Source: Azovibrio restrictus DSM 23866
GTDB lineage: Bacteria; Pseudomonadota; Gammaproteobacteria; Burkholderiales; Rhodocyclaceae
DNA length: 43,826 bases
Direction: 5' to 3'
Assembly: GCF_000429665.1 (NCBI RefSeq)
Contig: NZ_AUCH01000026.1
Span: 1 to 43,826, forward strand
A program made the translations under genes and the position numbers. This document shows, piece by piece, positions 19,037-28,124 of the stretch. Under the pieces are notes generated by a model. That model made no database searches. It saw only the letters and a program-made list of their open reading frames with translations, and was not told the DNA's origin. Numbering within the stretch: position 1 is the stretch's first letter; each line of letters begins with the position of its first letter.

Positions 19037-20819
19037 CCTGTTGCTGGATGGCCCACATTTGAGCATAAACCCCGTCTTTTGCCAGCAGTTCGGCGTGCCG
19101 GCCCCGTTCCACGATACGCCCCTCGTCGAGCACCAGGATTTCGTCGGCCCCCATGACCGTAGACAGCCGGTGGGCGATCACCAGGGTGGTGCGGCCCCGG
19201 GCCGCCGCCTCCAGCTGCACCTGGATGGCCTGTTCGGTACGGGAATCCAGGGCCGAGGTGGCTTCGTCGAAGATCAGGATGGCGGGGTTCTTGAGCAGGG
19301 CCCGGGCGATGGCGACCCGCTGCTTTTCCCCGCCGGAGAGTTTCAGGCCCCGTTCCCCCACCCGGGTGTCGTAGCCCTCGGGCAGGCGGGCGATGAAGCT
19401 GTCCAGCTGGGCGGCCCGGGCGGCCGCCAGCACCTCCGCGCGGCTCGCTTCCGGGCGGCCGTACTGGATGTTGTAGAAGAGGGTGTCGTTGAACAGCACC
19501 GTGTCCTGGGGCACGATGCCGATGGCGCCGCGCAGGCTGGCCTGGGTGTAGCCGCGAATGTCCTGCCCGTTGAAGCGGATGGCGCCGGCGCTCACGTCGT
19601 AGAAGCGGAACAGCAGCCGCGCCAGGGTGGATTTGCCGGCTCCGGAGGGGCCGACCACCGCCACCGTGTGCCCGGCGGGAATGCAGAAATCCAGCTCATG
19701 CAGGATGGGGCGTTGGGGATCGTAGGCAAAGCCCACCGCCGCAAAGCGGATTTCCTGGGGGCCGGGCTCCAGGCGGACGGCGCCGGGCTCGTCCGCCACC
19801 TCCTTGCCCTCGTGCAGCAGGTCGAACATCCGCTCGATGTCCGTCAGGGCCTGGCGGATCTCCCGGTACACCACCCCCAGGAAGTTGAGGGGCATGTAGA
19901 GCTGCATCAGGAAAGCATTCACCAGCACCAGATCGCCCACGCTCATGGTGCCTTCGGTGACGCCCCGGGCCGCCTGCCACATCATCAAGGTGATGCCGAT
20001 GGCGATGATGGCCTGCTGGCCCAGGTTGAGCAGGGACAGGGTCTTCTGGCTGCGGGTGGCGGCCTCGGCCCACTGCTGCAGGTCCTGGTCGTAGCGCCGG
20101 GCCTCGTAATCCTCGTTGTTGAAATACTTGACCGTCTCGTAGTTGATCAGGCTGTCGATGGCCCGGGTGTTGGCGGCCGAGTCCGTTTCGTTGACCTGGC
20201 GCCGGATGGCGATGCGCCAGTTGCTCACGGCCACGGTGAAGCCCACGTAAACCACCAGGGAAGCCAGGGTGATCAGGGTGAACACCGGGTCGTAGCGGAC
20301 CACCAGCACCGCCAGCACCAGGCCGATCTCGATCAGGGTGGGCAGGATCGAATACAGGGTGTAGTTGATCAGGCTGCCGATGGAGCGGGTGCCCCGCTCG
20401 ATATCCCGGGAGATGCCCCCGGTCTGGCGTTCCAGGTGAAAGCGCAGGGACAGGGCGTGCAGGTGGCGGAACACCTCCAGGGCCAGGCGGCGGATCGACT
20501 GCTGGGTGACCCGGGCGAAGAGGATTTCCCGGAGCTCGGTGAACAGGGAAGAGGCAAAGCGTAGCAGGCCGTAGAGCAGCAACAGGGCCACCGGCAGCAC
20601 CAGCAGGGTCTGGCCCGGGGCCAGGCCGTCGATGATCTCCTTGAACACCAGGGGCACGGCCACGGTGGCGAGCTTGGCGCCCACCAGACAGAGCAGGGCG
20701 GCGATCACCCGGCCCCGGTAAGCCCAGAGATAGGGGAACAGGCTCATCAAGGTGGGCCAGAGGGGACGCTCGGGGCGGGAAGGGTCCGAAGGCAGGGGGC
20801 GGGAGCTGTGGGCGCGCAT
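19023..20819 (-). CDS. ABC exporter of the Atm1/HMT1 (ABCB7-like) family
   Basis: 598 residues. A six-helix membrane domain (about 25-320) is followed by an ATPase with Walker A GPSGAGKST, signature LSGGEKQR, Walker B AILIFDEATSALD and H-loop IAHRLSTV. The NYETVKYFNNE segment is typical of mitochondrial Atm1 and its bacterial relatives, which export glutathione-linked metal or sulfur compounds. It heads the minus-strand run with the kinase genes; its stop overlaps the kinase start region, so they may be co-transcribed. Substrate is an inference from family. Confidence 0.92.
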
Positions 20820-20903
20820 GGGAAAACAGGGAATAAGAGGCCGAGTATATGAAAAGTCGCGGGAATCCGGGAAAATCCATCATTTTCTACCGGAGCCGCT
20901 GCC

Positions 20904-21305
20904 GTGATCGATGAACCCGTCCGTCTGCCCGAGAGGCAACCCGTCCTGCGCCTGGTCCCCATGCCCAAGGAAGAAAACATGTTCGGCGACATCTTCGGCG
21001 GCTGGGTCATGGCCCACGTGGACCTGGCTGGCGGCGTCGAGGCCATGCGCTATTCCCGGGGCCGGGTGGCCACGGTGGCGGTGAATGCCTTCCAGTTCCA
21101 CCAGCCGGTATCCTCCGGCGATCTGGTCAGCTTCTACGCCCGGGTGCTCAGCGTCGGACGCACTTCCATGACCATCGCCGTGGAAGTCTATGCCGAACGC
21201 CATCCCCAGAACCCCGTCACGGTGAAGGTGACGGAAGCAACACTCACCTATGTGGCCATGGGTCCGGACGGCAACAAGCGCGACGTTCCCCGGGAAAATG
21301 CGTAG
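20904..21305 (+). CDS. Acyl-CoA thioesterase, YciA-type hotdog protein
   Basis: 133 residues. The hotdog-fold core is seen in MFGDIFGGWVMAHVDLAGGVEA, with the catalytic aspartate in HVDLAG, and later VNAFQFHQPVSSGDLV. Members hydrolyse a wide range of acyl-CoAs. The start is a GTG at 20904 with a CGGAG site 8 bases upstream. It is divergent from the ABC exporter with 84 bp between them, and is followed by a FadL-type porin, which fits a role in fatty-acid handling. Confidence 0.9.
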   Translation: MIDEPVRLPERQPVLRLVPMPKEENMFGDIFGGWVMAHVDLAGGVEAMRYSRGRVATVAVNAFQFHQPVSSGDLVSFYARVLSVGRTSMTIAVEVYAERHPQNPVTVKVTEATLTYVAMGPDGNKRDVPRENA

Positions 21306-21331
21306 AATTCGCGGGTCATAGCGTCAAATCC

Positions 21332-22495
21332 ATGAGCAAGCACATGAAAAAAATGCACGCCCTGGCGGCCACCCTGCTGTCCGCCTTCGCCGTCACCCAC
21401 GGGGGAGCAGCCCTGGCCGGCGGCTTCCAGGCCCTGGAACAGAACGCCAGCGGCATCGGCACCGCCTATGCGGGCTCCGCTGCGGTGGCCGACAACGCCA
21501 GCACCATCTACTACAACCCGGCCGGCATGACTCGTCTGCCGGCTCGCCAGGTTTCCCTGGGTCTGGTCGGCGTGCGCCACAGCTACGAATTCAGCAACCA
21601 GGGCTCCTACGGGCTCAGCGGCGGTGACGGCGGCGATGCCGGCGACTGGCGCGGCCTCCCCAATGCTTACCTGTCCTGGGCCGTGAATCCCTCCTGGGTG
21701 GTGGGCCTGGGCATTTCCTCCCCCTACAGCCTGCACACCGAGTACGACGCCGACTGGCGCGGCCGGCAGCTGGGCGTGGAAGCCAAGCTGCGCACCCTGA
21801 ACATCAACCCCGCCGTGGCCTACAAGGTGTCCGACAAGGTGTCCCTGGGGTTCGGCCTCAACTACCAGAAACTCAAGCTGGACAGCGCCTGGATGAACGG
21901 GGCCGAGCAGCTGCAGCACCGTTCCGACGAGGATTCCGCCTGGGGCTGGAATGCCGGCGCCCTGTTCACCCTCTCTCCCGCCATGCGGGTCGGGGTGTCC
22001 TACCGCTCCGCCCTCAAGTACAACCTGGATGAGGGAACCGTCTTCCAGGGCGTAGACAGCGACGGCCGCCTGAAAACCCCGGGCACCTTCACCCTTTCGG
22101 TCTGGCAGCAGGTTTCCGACCGCTGGGAGGCCATGGGCGATCTTTCCTACACCCGCTGGCGTGCCCTGGATGACTACGAGCGGGACAGCTGGCGTTTCGC
22201 CTGGGGTGCCGCCTACAAGTACAACGACGCCTGGAAGGCCAAGTTCGGGGTGGCCTACGACCGCAGCCCCCTGCGCGTGGGTGACCGGGGCGTGCTGCTG
22301 CCCGACGACCACCGCATCTGGTTCAGCATCGGCGGCCAGTACAAGCCGGGCCGGGATTCGGCCCTGGACTTCGGCTACGCCTACCAGTGGGTCCGGGATC
22401 CGGAAGTCAACATCACCGGTTCCGGGGTGCGCCTCAAGGGCGATTACGACGCCAGCGGCCACGTGCTCGGGGTGCAATACACCCAGAGCTTCTGA
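21332..22495 (+). CDS. FadL/OmpP1-family outer-membrane transport protein
   Basis: 387 residues. A signal peptide (basic start, hydrophobic core, AALAGG cut region) precedes the family hallmark near the mature N-terminus: GIGTAYAGSAAVADNASTIY followed by YNPAGM. This is the hatch/N-terminal segment of FadL-type barrels, which pass hydrophobic compounds such as long-chain fatty acids. The end (LGVQYTQSF) has the terminal aromatic residue of outer-membrane barrels. The ATG at 21344 is an alternative start. Confidence 0.92.
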   Translation: MSKHMKKMHALAATLLSAFAVTHGGAALAGGFQALEQNASGIGTAYAGSAAVADNASTIYYNPAGMTRLPARQVSLGLVGVRHSYEFSNQGSYGLSGGDGGDAGDWRGLPNAYLSWAVNPSWVVGLGISSPYSLHTEYDADWRGRQLGVEAKLRTLNINPAVAYKVSDKVSLGFGLNYQKLKLDSAWMNGAEQLQHRSDEDSAWGWNAGALFTLSPAMRVGVSYRSALKYNLDEGTVFQGVDSDGRLKTPGTFTLSVWQQVSDRWEAMGDLSYTRWRALDDYERDSWRFAWGAAYKYNDAWKAKFGVAYDRSPLRVGDRGVLLPDDHRIWFSIGGQYKPGRDSALDFGYAYQWVRDPEVNITGSGVRLKGDYDASGHVLGVQYTQSF

Positions 22496-22515
22496 GGCCG
22501 GGCTGAAGGGACGGC

Positions 22516-23106
22516 ATGCAGCTGAGCTTGGCGGGCCTGGAGGGATTGAGCCTGGGCTGGCGGGAAATCCTGCTGGTCCTGATCCTGGCAATCGTCATCT
22601 ACATGATCTGGCTGCTCTGGCGCATGCGCCGTATCAGCCGCCGCCAGGAAGCGCCGCGGCCCCTGCGGGAACCCCGGGTCGCCAGTCCCCTGGACAACCT
22701 GGGGGATGAGGAGGAGGCCGAGGCGGAGCCTCTGGTCTACGCCATGCCTCCCCGGGGGCCGGACACGGAGCCGGCCTGGACCTCGGCCGATACCGCCGGG
22801 TTTGCCCAGCAGGCCTTCATGGACGGGGTGGAGCGGGAACTGGAGCAGGTGCGCGAGGAAATGGACGCCCTGCGTGGCGCCCTGGCCGGCCTGCGTGAGG
22901 AAATGGCCGGGCTGCGCGAGGAATTCCAGCAGGAGGTGTTGGCCACCCGGGCCGCCCAGAACGCTTCTCCCCTCTACAGTGATGCCATGCAGATGGCCAT
23001 TCTCGGCCATGACGCCCTGACCATTTCGGAGCGCTGCGGCATTGCCCGGGCCGAGGCCGAACTGGTGGTGGCCCTGGTCAAGAACAAGGACGGGAACTCT
23101 CCATGA
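22516..23106 (+). CDS. DUF2802-like membrane-anchored coiled-coil protein
   Basis: 196 residues. One membrane helix (about 17-37, LLVLILAIVIYMIWLLW) is followed by an RRISRRQE basic segment, an acidic linker, a coiled coil (about 115-155, repeated LREEMAGLREE) and a C-terminal block ILGHDALTISERCGIARAEA that resembles a short helix-turn-helix, as seen in DUF2802 proteins. Its stop overlaps the start of the SPOR-domain gene (ATGA). Function unknown. Confidence 0.72.
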   Translation: MQLSLAGLEGLSLGWREILLVLILAIVIYMIWLLWRMRRISRRQEAPRPLREPRVASPLDNLGDEEEAEAEPLVYAMPPRGPDTEPAWTSADTAGFAQQAFMDGVERELEQVREEMDALRGALAGLREEMAGLREEFQQEVLATRAAQNASPLYSDAMQMAILGHDALTISERCGIARAEAELVVALVKNKDGNSP

Positions 23107-24068
23107 ACGCAGACGCAGCCGAACACGAGGCCCCTGATCCCGATCAGCGCACCCGCATCGTCAAGCGGCTGATGTTTGCCGCCGGCCTGGTGGGGGTGTT
23201 GCTGGGCTTGCTGGCCTTCTTTGATTACCTGAGCACCCCCGACGAGGTGGACGCGCCCCAATTCACCGAGCCGGTGCCCGTGCCGCCCAAGCGGCCCACC
23301 ACCCAGCCGGTGACGCCAGCGGAGCCGGCGGCTCCGGAGACCGAGGTGGCTCCGGTCCCGCCGCCCGTGGCGCCCGAGCCGCCCAGCGTCGAAGCGGCCC
23401 CCGGCCAGCCCCCGGTGAGCACGGACAGCGCGCCCGTCGTCACCACCCCGCCGCCCCCTGAGGCAGCCCCCGTGCCGACCCCGGCGCCAACAACGGCCAG
23501 CCCCGCGCCCCAGGCCGCCAGGCCCGTTGCCCCGGCAAAGCCCCAGACCCGGCCCGCAGCCCGGACTCCGGTGGAAGCGGTGCCCGAGTACTCGGCTCCG
23601 CCCTCGGTGCCCCTGCCGCCCCCGGCCACTGTCCCGGCGCCCACCGAAGGGGCCGCGCCCGCTGTCACCTCTGTTCCCGCTCCGGTCCAGCCGCCGACTC
23701 CCGGCAAGCCCCAGCCTGCTCCGGCGGCCCAGCCGGCCCCTGCCAAGCCGGCTGCGGCGACGCCCGCGCCCCCTGCCGCCAGCAAACCTGCTGCTGCAGC
23801 GACGCCGACCCCGGCACCCGCTCCATCCCCTGCGGCTGCCCAGCCCCGTTCCCTGCCTGCCTTCCTGGTTCAAGCCGGGGTATTCACCAACACCCAGCGG
23901 GCCCAGGAGCTGCACGCGCGGCTGCTCCAGAACGGCATTCCCGCCACCCTGGAGACCCGGGTTCAGGTGGGACCCTTCAATACCCAGGCCGAGGCGGAAG
24001 CTGCCAAGGCCAAGATGAAGGCCATGGGCATAGACGGCATCGTGCTGCCGCCCCCTCTGCGTCGTTAG
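23103..24068 (+). CDS. SPOR-domain protein with one membrane anchor
   Basis: 321 residues. A short cytosolic head leads to one membrane helix (about 22-42, LMFAAGLVGVLLGLLAFF). A long Pro/Ala/Val-rich periplasmic linker (about 55-245) then reaches a C-terminal SPOR domain (about 250-321; FLVQAGVFTNTQRAQELHAR, and VQVGPFNTQAEAEAAKAKM). SPOR domains bind denuded septal peptidoglycan, so a cell-division role is likely. It is coupled with the preceding DUF2802-like gene. The linker's skewed composition creates several spurious frames on both strands. Confidence 0.9.
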   Translation: MNADAAEHEAPDPDQRTRIVKRLMFAAGLVGVLLGLLAFFDYLSTPDEVDAPQFTEPVPVPPKRPTTQPVTPAEPAAPETEVAPVPPPVAPEPPSVEAAPGQPPVSTDSAPVVTTPPPPEAAPVPTPAPTTASPAPQAARPVAPAKPQTRPAARTPVEAVPEYSAPPSVPLPPPATVPAPTEGAAPAVTSVPAPVQPPTPGKPQPAPAAQPAPAKPAAATPAPPAASKPAAAATPTPAPAPSPAAAQPRSLPAFLVQAGVFTNTQRAQELHARLLQNGIPATLETRVQVGPFNTQAEAEAAKAKMKAMGIDGIVLPPPLRR

Positions 24069-24099
24069 CGTTCTTGCGCCACTAGGGCTGGCCAGGCGC

Positions 24100-24435
24100 T
24101 CAGCCCGGCCCGGCCAGCTGTTTTTCCAGGCGCCGCACGAAGACGCCCATTTCCTTGGCGGCCTGCACGTCCCCCTTGTCCGTCGCCACGGCGATGCCCT
24201 GACGGTAGGCGTCCAGGGCTGCCGCCGGGTCACCGGCTTCCGTCAGGGACTTGCCTAGCAGCTTCCAGGCGGCGGAATAGCCCGGGTCCCGGTCCACGGC
24301 GGCGCGAAAGCATGCGGCGGCCTGGCGGGGTTCCCCTGCCTTGAGCCACTCGTTGCCCAGGGCGTAGCGCAGCAGGGCCCCATCCCGGGGGCCGTCCAGC
24401 AGTTTTTCCAGGTTTTGGATTATCGGCGTGCTCAT
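24100..24435 (-). CDS. Small TPR-repeat protein
   Basis: 111 residues containing about two tetratricopeptide helical hairpins (LRYALGNEWLKAGEPRQAAA and AAWKLLGKSLTEAGDPAAAL). Such short TPR proteins act as protein-binding scaffolds; the partner is unknown. It converges on the SPOR gene and is divergent from ridA with 42 bp between. Confidence 0.85.
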   Translation of the reverse strand: MSTPIIQNLEKLLDGPRDGALLRYALGNEWLKAGEPRQAAACFRAAVDRDPGYSAAWKLLGKSLTEAGDPAAALDAYRQGIAVATDKGDVQAAKEMGVFVRRLEKQLAGPG

Positions 24436-24477
24436 TTACCATTCCTCATTTCATCGCTTCAGGATAGAGACAACGCC

Positions 24478-24861
24478 ATGGCAAAAACGATCATTTCCAC
24501 GGACAAGGCGCCTGCCGCCATCGGAACCTACTCCCAGGCGGTCCGGGTAGACCATACCGTCTATCTCTCCGGCCAGATCGGCCTGGACCCCGCTGCCATG
24601 ACCCTGGTGGAAGGCATCGACGCTCAGATCGTGCGGGTATTCGAGAACCTCAAGGCCGTGGCCGAGGCGGCCGGGGGCTCCCTGGCCGATGTGGTCAAGC
24701 TCAACGTCTACCTCACCGACCTGGGCAACTTCGCCAAGGTGAATGAGACCATGGCCCGCTATTTCAGCGAGCCCTACCCGGCCCGCGCCGCCGTGGGGGT
24801 GAAGGAGCTGCCCAAGGGCGCCCTGGTGGAAGCCGACGCGGTAATGTGCCTGGGCGCGTAA
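24478..24861 (+). CDS. ridA: RidA family enamine/imine deaminase
   Basis: 127 residues starting MAKTIISTDKAPAAIGTYSQ. The family blocks VYLSGQIGLDP, VVKLNVYLTDLGNF and the C-terminal GALVEADAV are present; the conserved arginine in YPARAAVGV is the substrate-binding one. RidA hydrolyses reactive 2-aminoacrylate-type intermediates from PLP enzymes. The ATG at 24478 is chosen because it fits the family N-terminus; the frame is open from 24415. It overlaps the recG start by 16 bp. Confidence 0.95.
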   Translation: MAKTIISTDKAPAAIGTYSQAVRVDHTVYLSGQIGLDPAAMTLVEGIDAQIVRVFENLKAVAEAAGGSLADVVKLNVYLTDLGNFAKVNETMARYFSEPYPARAAVGVKELPKGALVEADAVMCLGA

Positions 24862-26894
24862 AGACCCCTGCCTCCGGCGCCGGGGGCAAGAAGGCCACGG
24901 GGCTGCAGGACAAGCTGCGGCGCCTGGGACTGCGGCGGCGGGAGGACCTGCTGCTGCACCTGCCCCTGCGCTACGAGGACGAAACCCGCATCACCCCCAT
25001 CGCCGAAGCCCCCTGGACGGGCACCGTGCAGGTGGAGGGCGAGGTGCTCGCCGCCGAGGTCCAGTTCCGTCCCCGGCGCCAGCTGGTGGCTCATATCAGC
25101 GACGGCAGCGCTACTCTGGTGCTGCGCTTCCTGAGTTTCTATCCCAGTCAGCAGACCGCCCTCAGCCCCGGCAACCGGGTGCGCTGCAGCGGTGAAGTGC
25201 GGCACGGCTTCTTCGGCTCCGAGATGGTGCACCCCCGCTTCCGGGTGGTGCGCCCGGACACCCCCCTGCCCGAGACCCTGACCCCCGTCTACCCCACCAC
25301 CGCAGGCCTGGCCCAGACGGCCCTGGCCCGGCTGATCGGCAAATCCCTCTCGGGCCCGCCCCTGGCGGAAATCCTGCCCCCCGACTATCTCGCCCGGGAG
25401 AGCCTGCCCGACCTCTGGGAGGCCTTGCGGACCCTGCATGCGCCCCCGGCCGGGGCCCGGCTGGAGGCCCTCTGCAGCCGCAACCATCCGGCCTGGAAGC
25501 GCATCAAGCTCGATGAGCTGCTGGCCCAGCAGCTCTCCCTGCGTCAGGCTTACCGGGCCCGGCGCGAGATCGGCGCGCCCCTGCTGCCGGGCAGCGGCGC
25601 CCTGGCCAGCCAGCTCAAGGCCGCCTTGCCCTTCGCCCTGACCGGGGCCCAGGAGCGGGCCGTGGCCGAGATCGGCGCCGATCTGGCCCAGCCCTATCCC
25701 ATGCAGCGCCTGCTCCAGGGGGATGTGGGGGCGGGCAAGACCCTGGTGGCGGCCCTGGCGGCTTGCCAGGCCATCGAATCCGGCTGGCAGGCCGCCTTCA
25801 TGGCGCCCACGGAAATCCTGGCCGAGCAGCATTACCTGAAACTGCGTTCCTGGCTCGACCCCCTGGGGGTGCAGGTGGCCTGGCTCACCGGCAGCATCAA
25901 GGGCAAGGCCCGCCAGGCCCAGACCGAGGCGGCCCGCAGTGCCGGCCTGGTGGTGGGCACCCATGCCCTGATCCAGGAAGGGGTGGATTTCGAGCGCCTG
26001 GGACTGTCCATCATCGACGAGCAGCACCGCTTCGGCGTGCAGCAGCGCCTGGCCCTGCGCCAGAAGGGGGGCTCGCCCCACCAGCTGATGATGTCCGCCA
26101 CCCCGATTCCGCGCACCCTGGCCATGAGCTACTACGCTGACCTGGACGTGTCGGTCCTGGACGAGCTGCCGCCGGGGCGTACCCCGATCCGCACCCGTCT
26201 AGCCCGGGACGACCGGCGCGACCAGGTGATGGACTACGTGCGCCGCAAGGTGGAGGAAGGCCGGCAGGTGTATTGGGTCTGCCCCCTGATCGAGGAATCC
26301 GAAGCCCTGCAGCTGCAGACCGCCCTGGACACCCATGCCTGGCTGCAGGAAGAACTGCCGGAGCTGGCCATCGGCCTGGTGCACGGCCGTCTCAAGGCCG
26401 GAGAAAAACAGGCGGTGATGGCCGCCTTCGCCGCCGGGGAGGTGGATCTGCTGGTGGCCACCACGGTGATTGAGGTGGGGGTGGATGTGCCCAATGCCAG
26501 CCTGATGGTGATCGAGCACGCGGAGCGCTTCGGCCTTTCCCAGCTGCACCAGTTGCGGGGCCGGGTGGGGCGGGGCGTCCATGAAAGCAGCTGCATCCTG
26601 CTCTACGCCGAGCCCTTGTCGGATACGGCCAAGGCCCGCCTGAAAATCATCTTCGAACACACGGACGGTTTCGAGATCGCCCGCCAGGACCTGCAGTTGC
26701 GCGGTCCGGGGGAATTCATCGGCAGCCGCCAGAGCGGCGTGCCCCTGCTGCGCTACGCCGACCTGGAGCTGGATGCGGAGCTGGTGGAAACAGCCCGGGC
26801 CCTGGCCGAGGAACTGCTGGCCCAGGCGCCGGACAAGGCGGCCCTGCACCTGGAGCGCTGGCTGGGGGGGCGGGAAGAACTGCTCAAGGCCTGA
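24846..26894 (+). CDS. recG: ATP-dependent DNA helicase RecG
   Basis: 682 residues, near the usual 690. The N-terminal wedge/OB domain is followed by helicase motifs: Walker A GDVGAGKT, motif II as DEQH (IIDEQHRFGVQQR), motif III MSATPIPRTLA, and motif VI QLRGRVGRG. RecG remodels stalled forks and Holliday junctions. The start is GTG 24846, inside the end of ridA. Its stop sits in a perfect 16-bp palindrome shared with the convergent HicA-like gene. Confidence 0.97.
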   Translation: MPGRVKTPASGAGGKKATGLQDKLRRLGLRRREDLLLHLPLRYEDETRITPIAEAPWTGTVQVEGEVLAAEVQFRPRRQLVAHISDGSATLVLRFLSFYPSQQTALSPGNRVRCSGEVRHGFFGSEMVHPRFRVVRPDTPLPETLTPVYPTTAGLAQTALARLIGKSLSGPPLAEILPPDYLARESLPDLWEALRTLHAPPAGARLEALCSRNHPAWKRIKLDELLAQQLSLRQAYRARREIGAPLLPGSGALASQLKAALPFALTGAQERAVAEIGADLAQPYPMQRLLQGDVGAGKTLVAALAACQAIESGWQAAFMAPTEILAEQHYLKLRSWLDPLGVQVAWLTGSIKGKARQAQTEAARSAGLVVGTHALIQEGVDFERLGLSIIDEQHRFGVQQRLALRQKGGSPHQLMMSATPIPRTLAMSYYADLDVSVLDELPPGRTPIRTRLARDDRRDQVMDYVRRKVEEGRQVYWVCPLIEESEALQLQTALDTHAWLQEELPELAIGLVHGRLKAGEKQAVMAAFAAGEVDLLVATTVIEVGVDVPNASLMVIEHAERFGLSQLHQLRGRVGRGVHESSCILLYAEPLSDTAKARLKIIFEHTDGFEIARQDLQLRGPGEFIGSRQSGVPLLRYADLELDAELVETARALAEELLAQAPDKAALHLERWLGGREELLKA

Positions 26895-26902
26895 TCAGGC
26901 CT
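26887..26902. repeat. Perfect 16-bp palindrome at convergent stop codons
   Basis: AGGCCTGATCAGGCCT is its own reverse complement. Its centre TGA|TCA is the recG stop on one strand and the HicA-like gene stop on the other, with no base between the genes. It is too short and lacks T-runs to be a normal terminator; it may fold in both transcripts or be chance. Confidence 0.8.
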
Positions 26903-27173
26903 GTTCCTGGGCATAGCGGGAAGGACTCACCCCTGCTATCGCCAGGGCTTCGCGCAGGTGTTTCACGTCCTGGCGCTGCAGTTCGTTGCCGTGATGGGGA
27001 TGGTGCAGGGTGAATTCCTTGCCCCGGAGCAGGACCTTGAAGCGGGCCCCGTGGCCCGGCTCCACCTGGGCGCCCAGATGCTCCAGCAGGGATTCCACCT
27101 CGCGCCAGTGCAGGTTGCTGGGCAGCGGGTCCCGGAAGATGGTCTCCAGCAGATGCAGGTGCTTGTTGCTCAT
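26895..27173 (-). CDS. Solitary HicA-like (YcfA) small RNA-binding protein
   Basis: 92 residues. The HicA dsRBD-like core is visible (WREVESLLEHLGAQVEPGHG, then FTLHHPHHGNELQRQDVKHL). In toxic HicA the core motif is GSxH with an essential histidine; here that spot reads HGARFKV, without the histidine, so mRNA-cleaving activity is doubtful. No HicB antitoxin gene lies beside it. Convergent with recG; stop codons abut. Confidence 0.75.
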   Translation of the reverse strand: MSNKHLHLLETIFRDPLPSNLHWREVESLLEHLGAQVEPGHGARFKVLLRGKEFTLHHPHHGNELQRQDVKHLREALAIAGVSPSRYAQEQA

Positions 27174-27236
27174 GGGACACCTCCTTGTGTGGCGTGTACC
27201 CGCAAGATACTCCTGTGTGGCGCTCTCGGGGCAGGC

Positions 27237-27551
27237 TCAGGGGCCCTTGCCCGCCTCGCCCAGCTGCAGCAGGGACCAGGCCAGCTTTTCCTGCAGGGCC
27301 TGACGGGCCTTGCCCGGCGGCGTGGCCGCCAGTTCCTGGCGCAATTCCCCGATGGCCCGGCGCAGGCCCACCTCGGTGGGGGTGAAGCCCGCCTGCTTCA
27401 GTACCCGGTTCATCATTCGCTGTTCCGGAGAGACGAAGGGCTCCTCTTCGAACTCCAGCGGCCTGCCCGCCCCGGGCAGGTCGTCCAACTCCCCTCGCTG
27501 CACCGCCTCGGTGATGCGTCGCTCGGCGAGGATTTCAAAAATCTTGACCAT
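27237..27551 (-). CDS. DnaJ-related DUF1992 protein
   Basis: 104 residues starting MVKIFEILAERRITEAVQRG. The block GELDDLPGAGRPLEFEEEPF followed by NRVLKQAGFTP is the DUF1992 (DnaJ homologue, conserved domain) signature. Function is not established; members are small soluble proteins. The reading frame is open 129 bp further upstream, but the family start is the ATG at 27551. Confidence 0.88.
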   Translation of the reverse strand: MVKIFEILAERRITEAVQRGELDDLPGAGRPLEFEEEPFVSPEQRMMNRVLKQAGFTPTEVGLRRAIGELRQELAATPPGKARQALQEKLAWSLLQLGEAGKGP

Positions 27552-27773
27552 GATGGGGCTAGAAAGTCGTCTAAGGGGTGTCACCCAAGCGCCGCCCCTG
27601 GCGGCAAGGCTCAGCGGTGTGGCCGGGGGTGATGGTACGCTTCCGCCTTCAGAAGGGGTTGCCAATGATGGGGCTATCACATGAAGGCCCCGCCACTAGG
27701 CATGCGCAGTTATTTCTTTATCATGTCCTACCCCAGGGCCGGTTTCGGCCGCCAATCTAGCATCAGGAGCAGC

Positions 27774-28100
27774 ATGGATACCCTCGAACTACAGAGACGG
27801 CAGCAACTGGCTTTGGACGCCATCAAGCAGTCCTTTGGAACGGCTGCGGCTTCGGACAGCGTCGACTTGTTCATCGAGCATCACCTCGAAGCGCTTCCGG
27901 CCGGCTACTGGCTGCAGCAGCTCGGGACGGAGACCCCGGAGCCCTCGGCAGTATTGGGCCTGCTCCTGTTCAGCGGAGCCTGGGGCGAAAACGACATGGA
28001 GTATTTCGATTTCACCTTGCCCGGGGAGGTGACCCAGTATGTGGTTTCCGTGTGTTTTGATCAGGCAGGGAAGATCGGCTCCATCTCCATGGAAAGCTGA
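27774..28100 (+). CDS. Hypothetical protein
   Basis: 108 residues starting MDTLELQRRQQLALDAIKQS. An AGGAG site lies 5 bases before the ATG at 27774. It is acidic with alternating strands and helices at the C-terminus (EVTQYVVSVCFDQAGKIGSI). No family was recognised with confidence; size and composition resemble small immunity-type proteins, which is only an impression. It precedes the next hypothetical gene on the same strand by 24 bp. Confidence 0.7.
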   Translation: MDTLELQRRQQLALDAIKQSFGTAAASDSVDLFIEHHLEALPAGYWLQQLGTETPEPSAVLGLLLFSGAWGENDMEYFDFTLPGEVTQYVVSVCFDQAGKIGSISMES

Positions 28101-28124
28101 CTTGTATTCCCGGCTTGCCGCCCT

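Noticed and set aside
28101..28111. 11-mer CTTGTATTCCC repeated at 30759-30769
   Set aside because: Too short and without matching flanks; likely chance.
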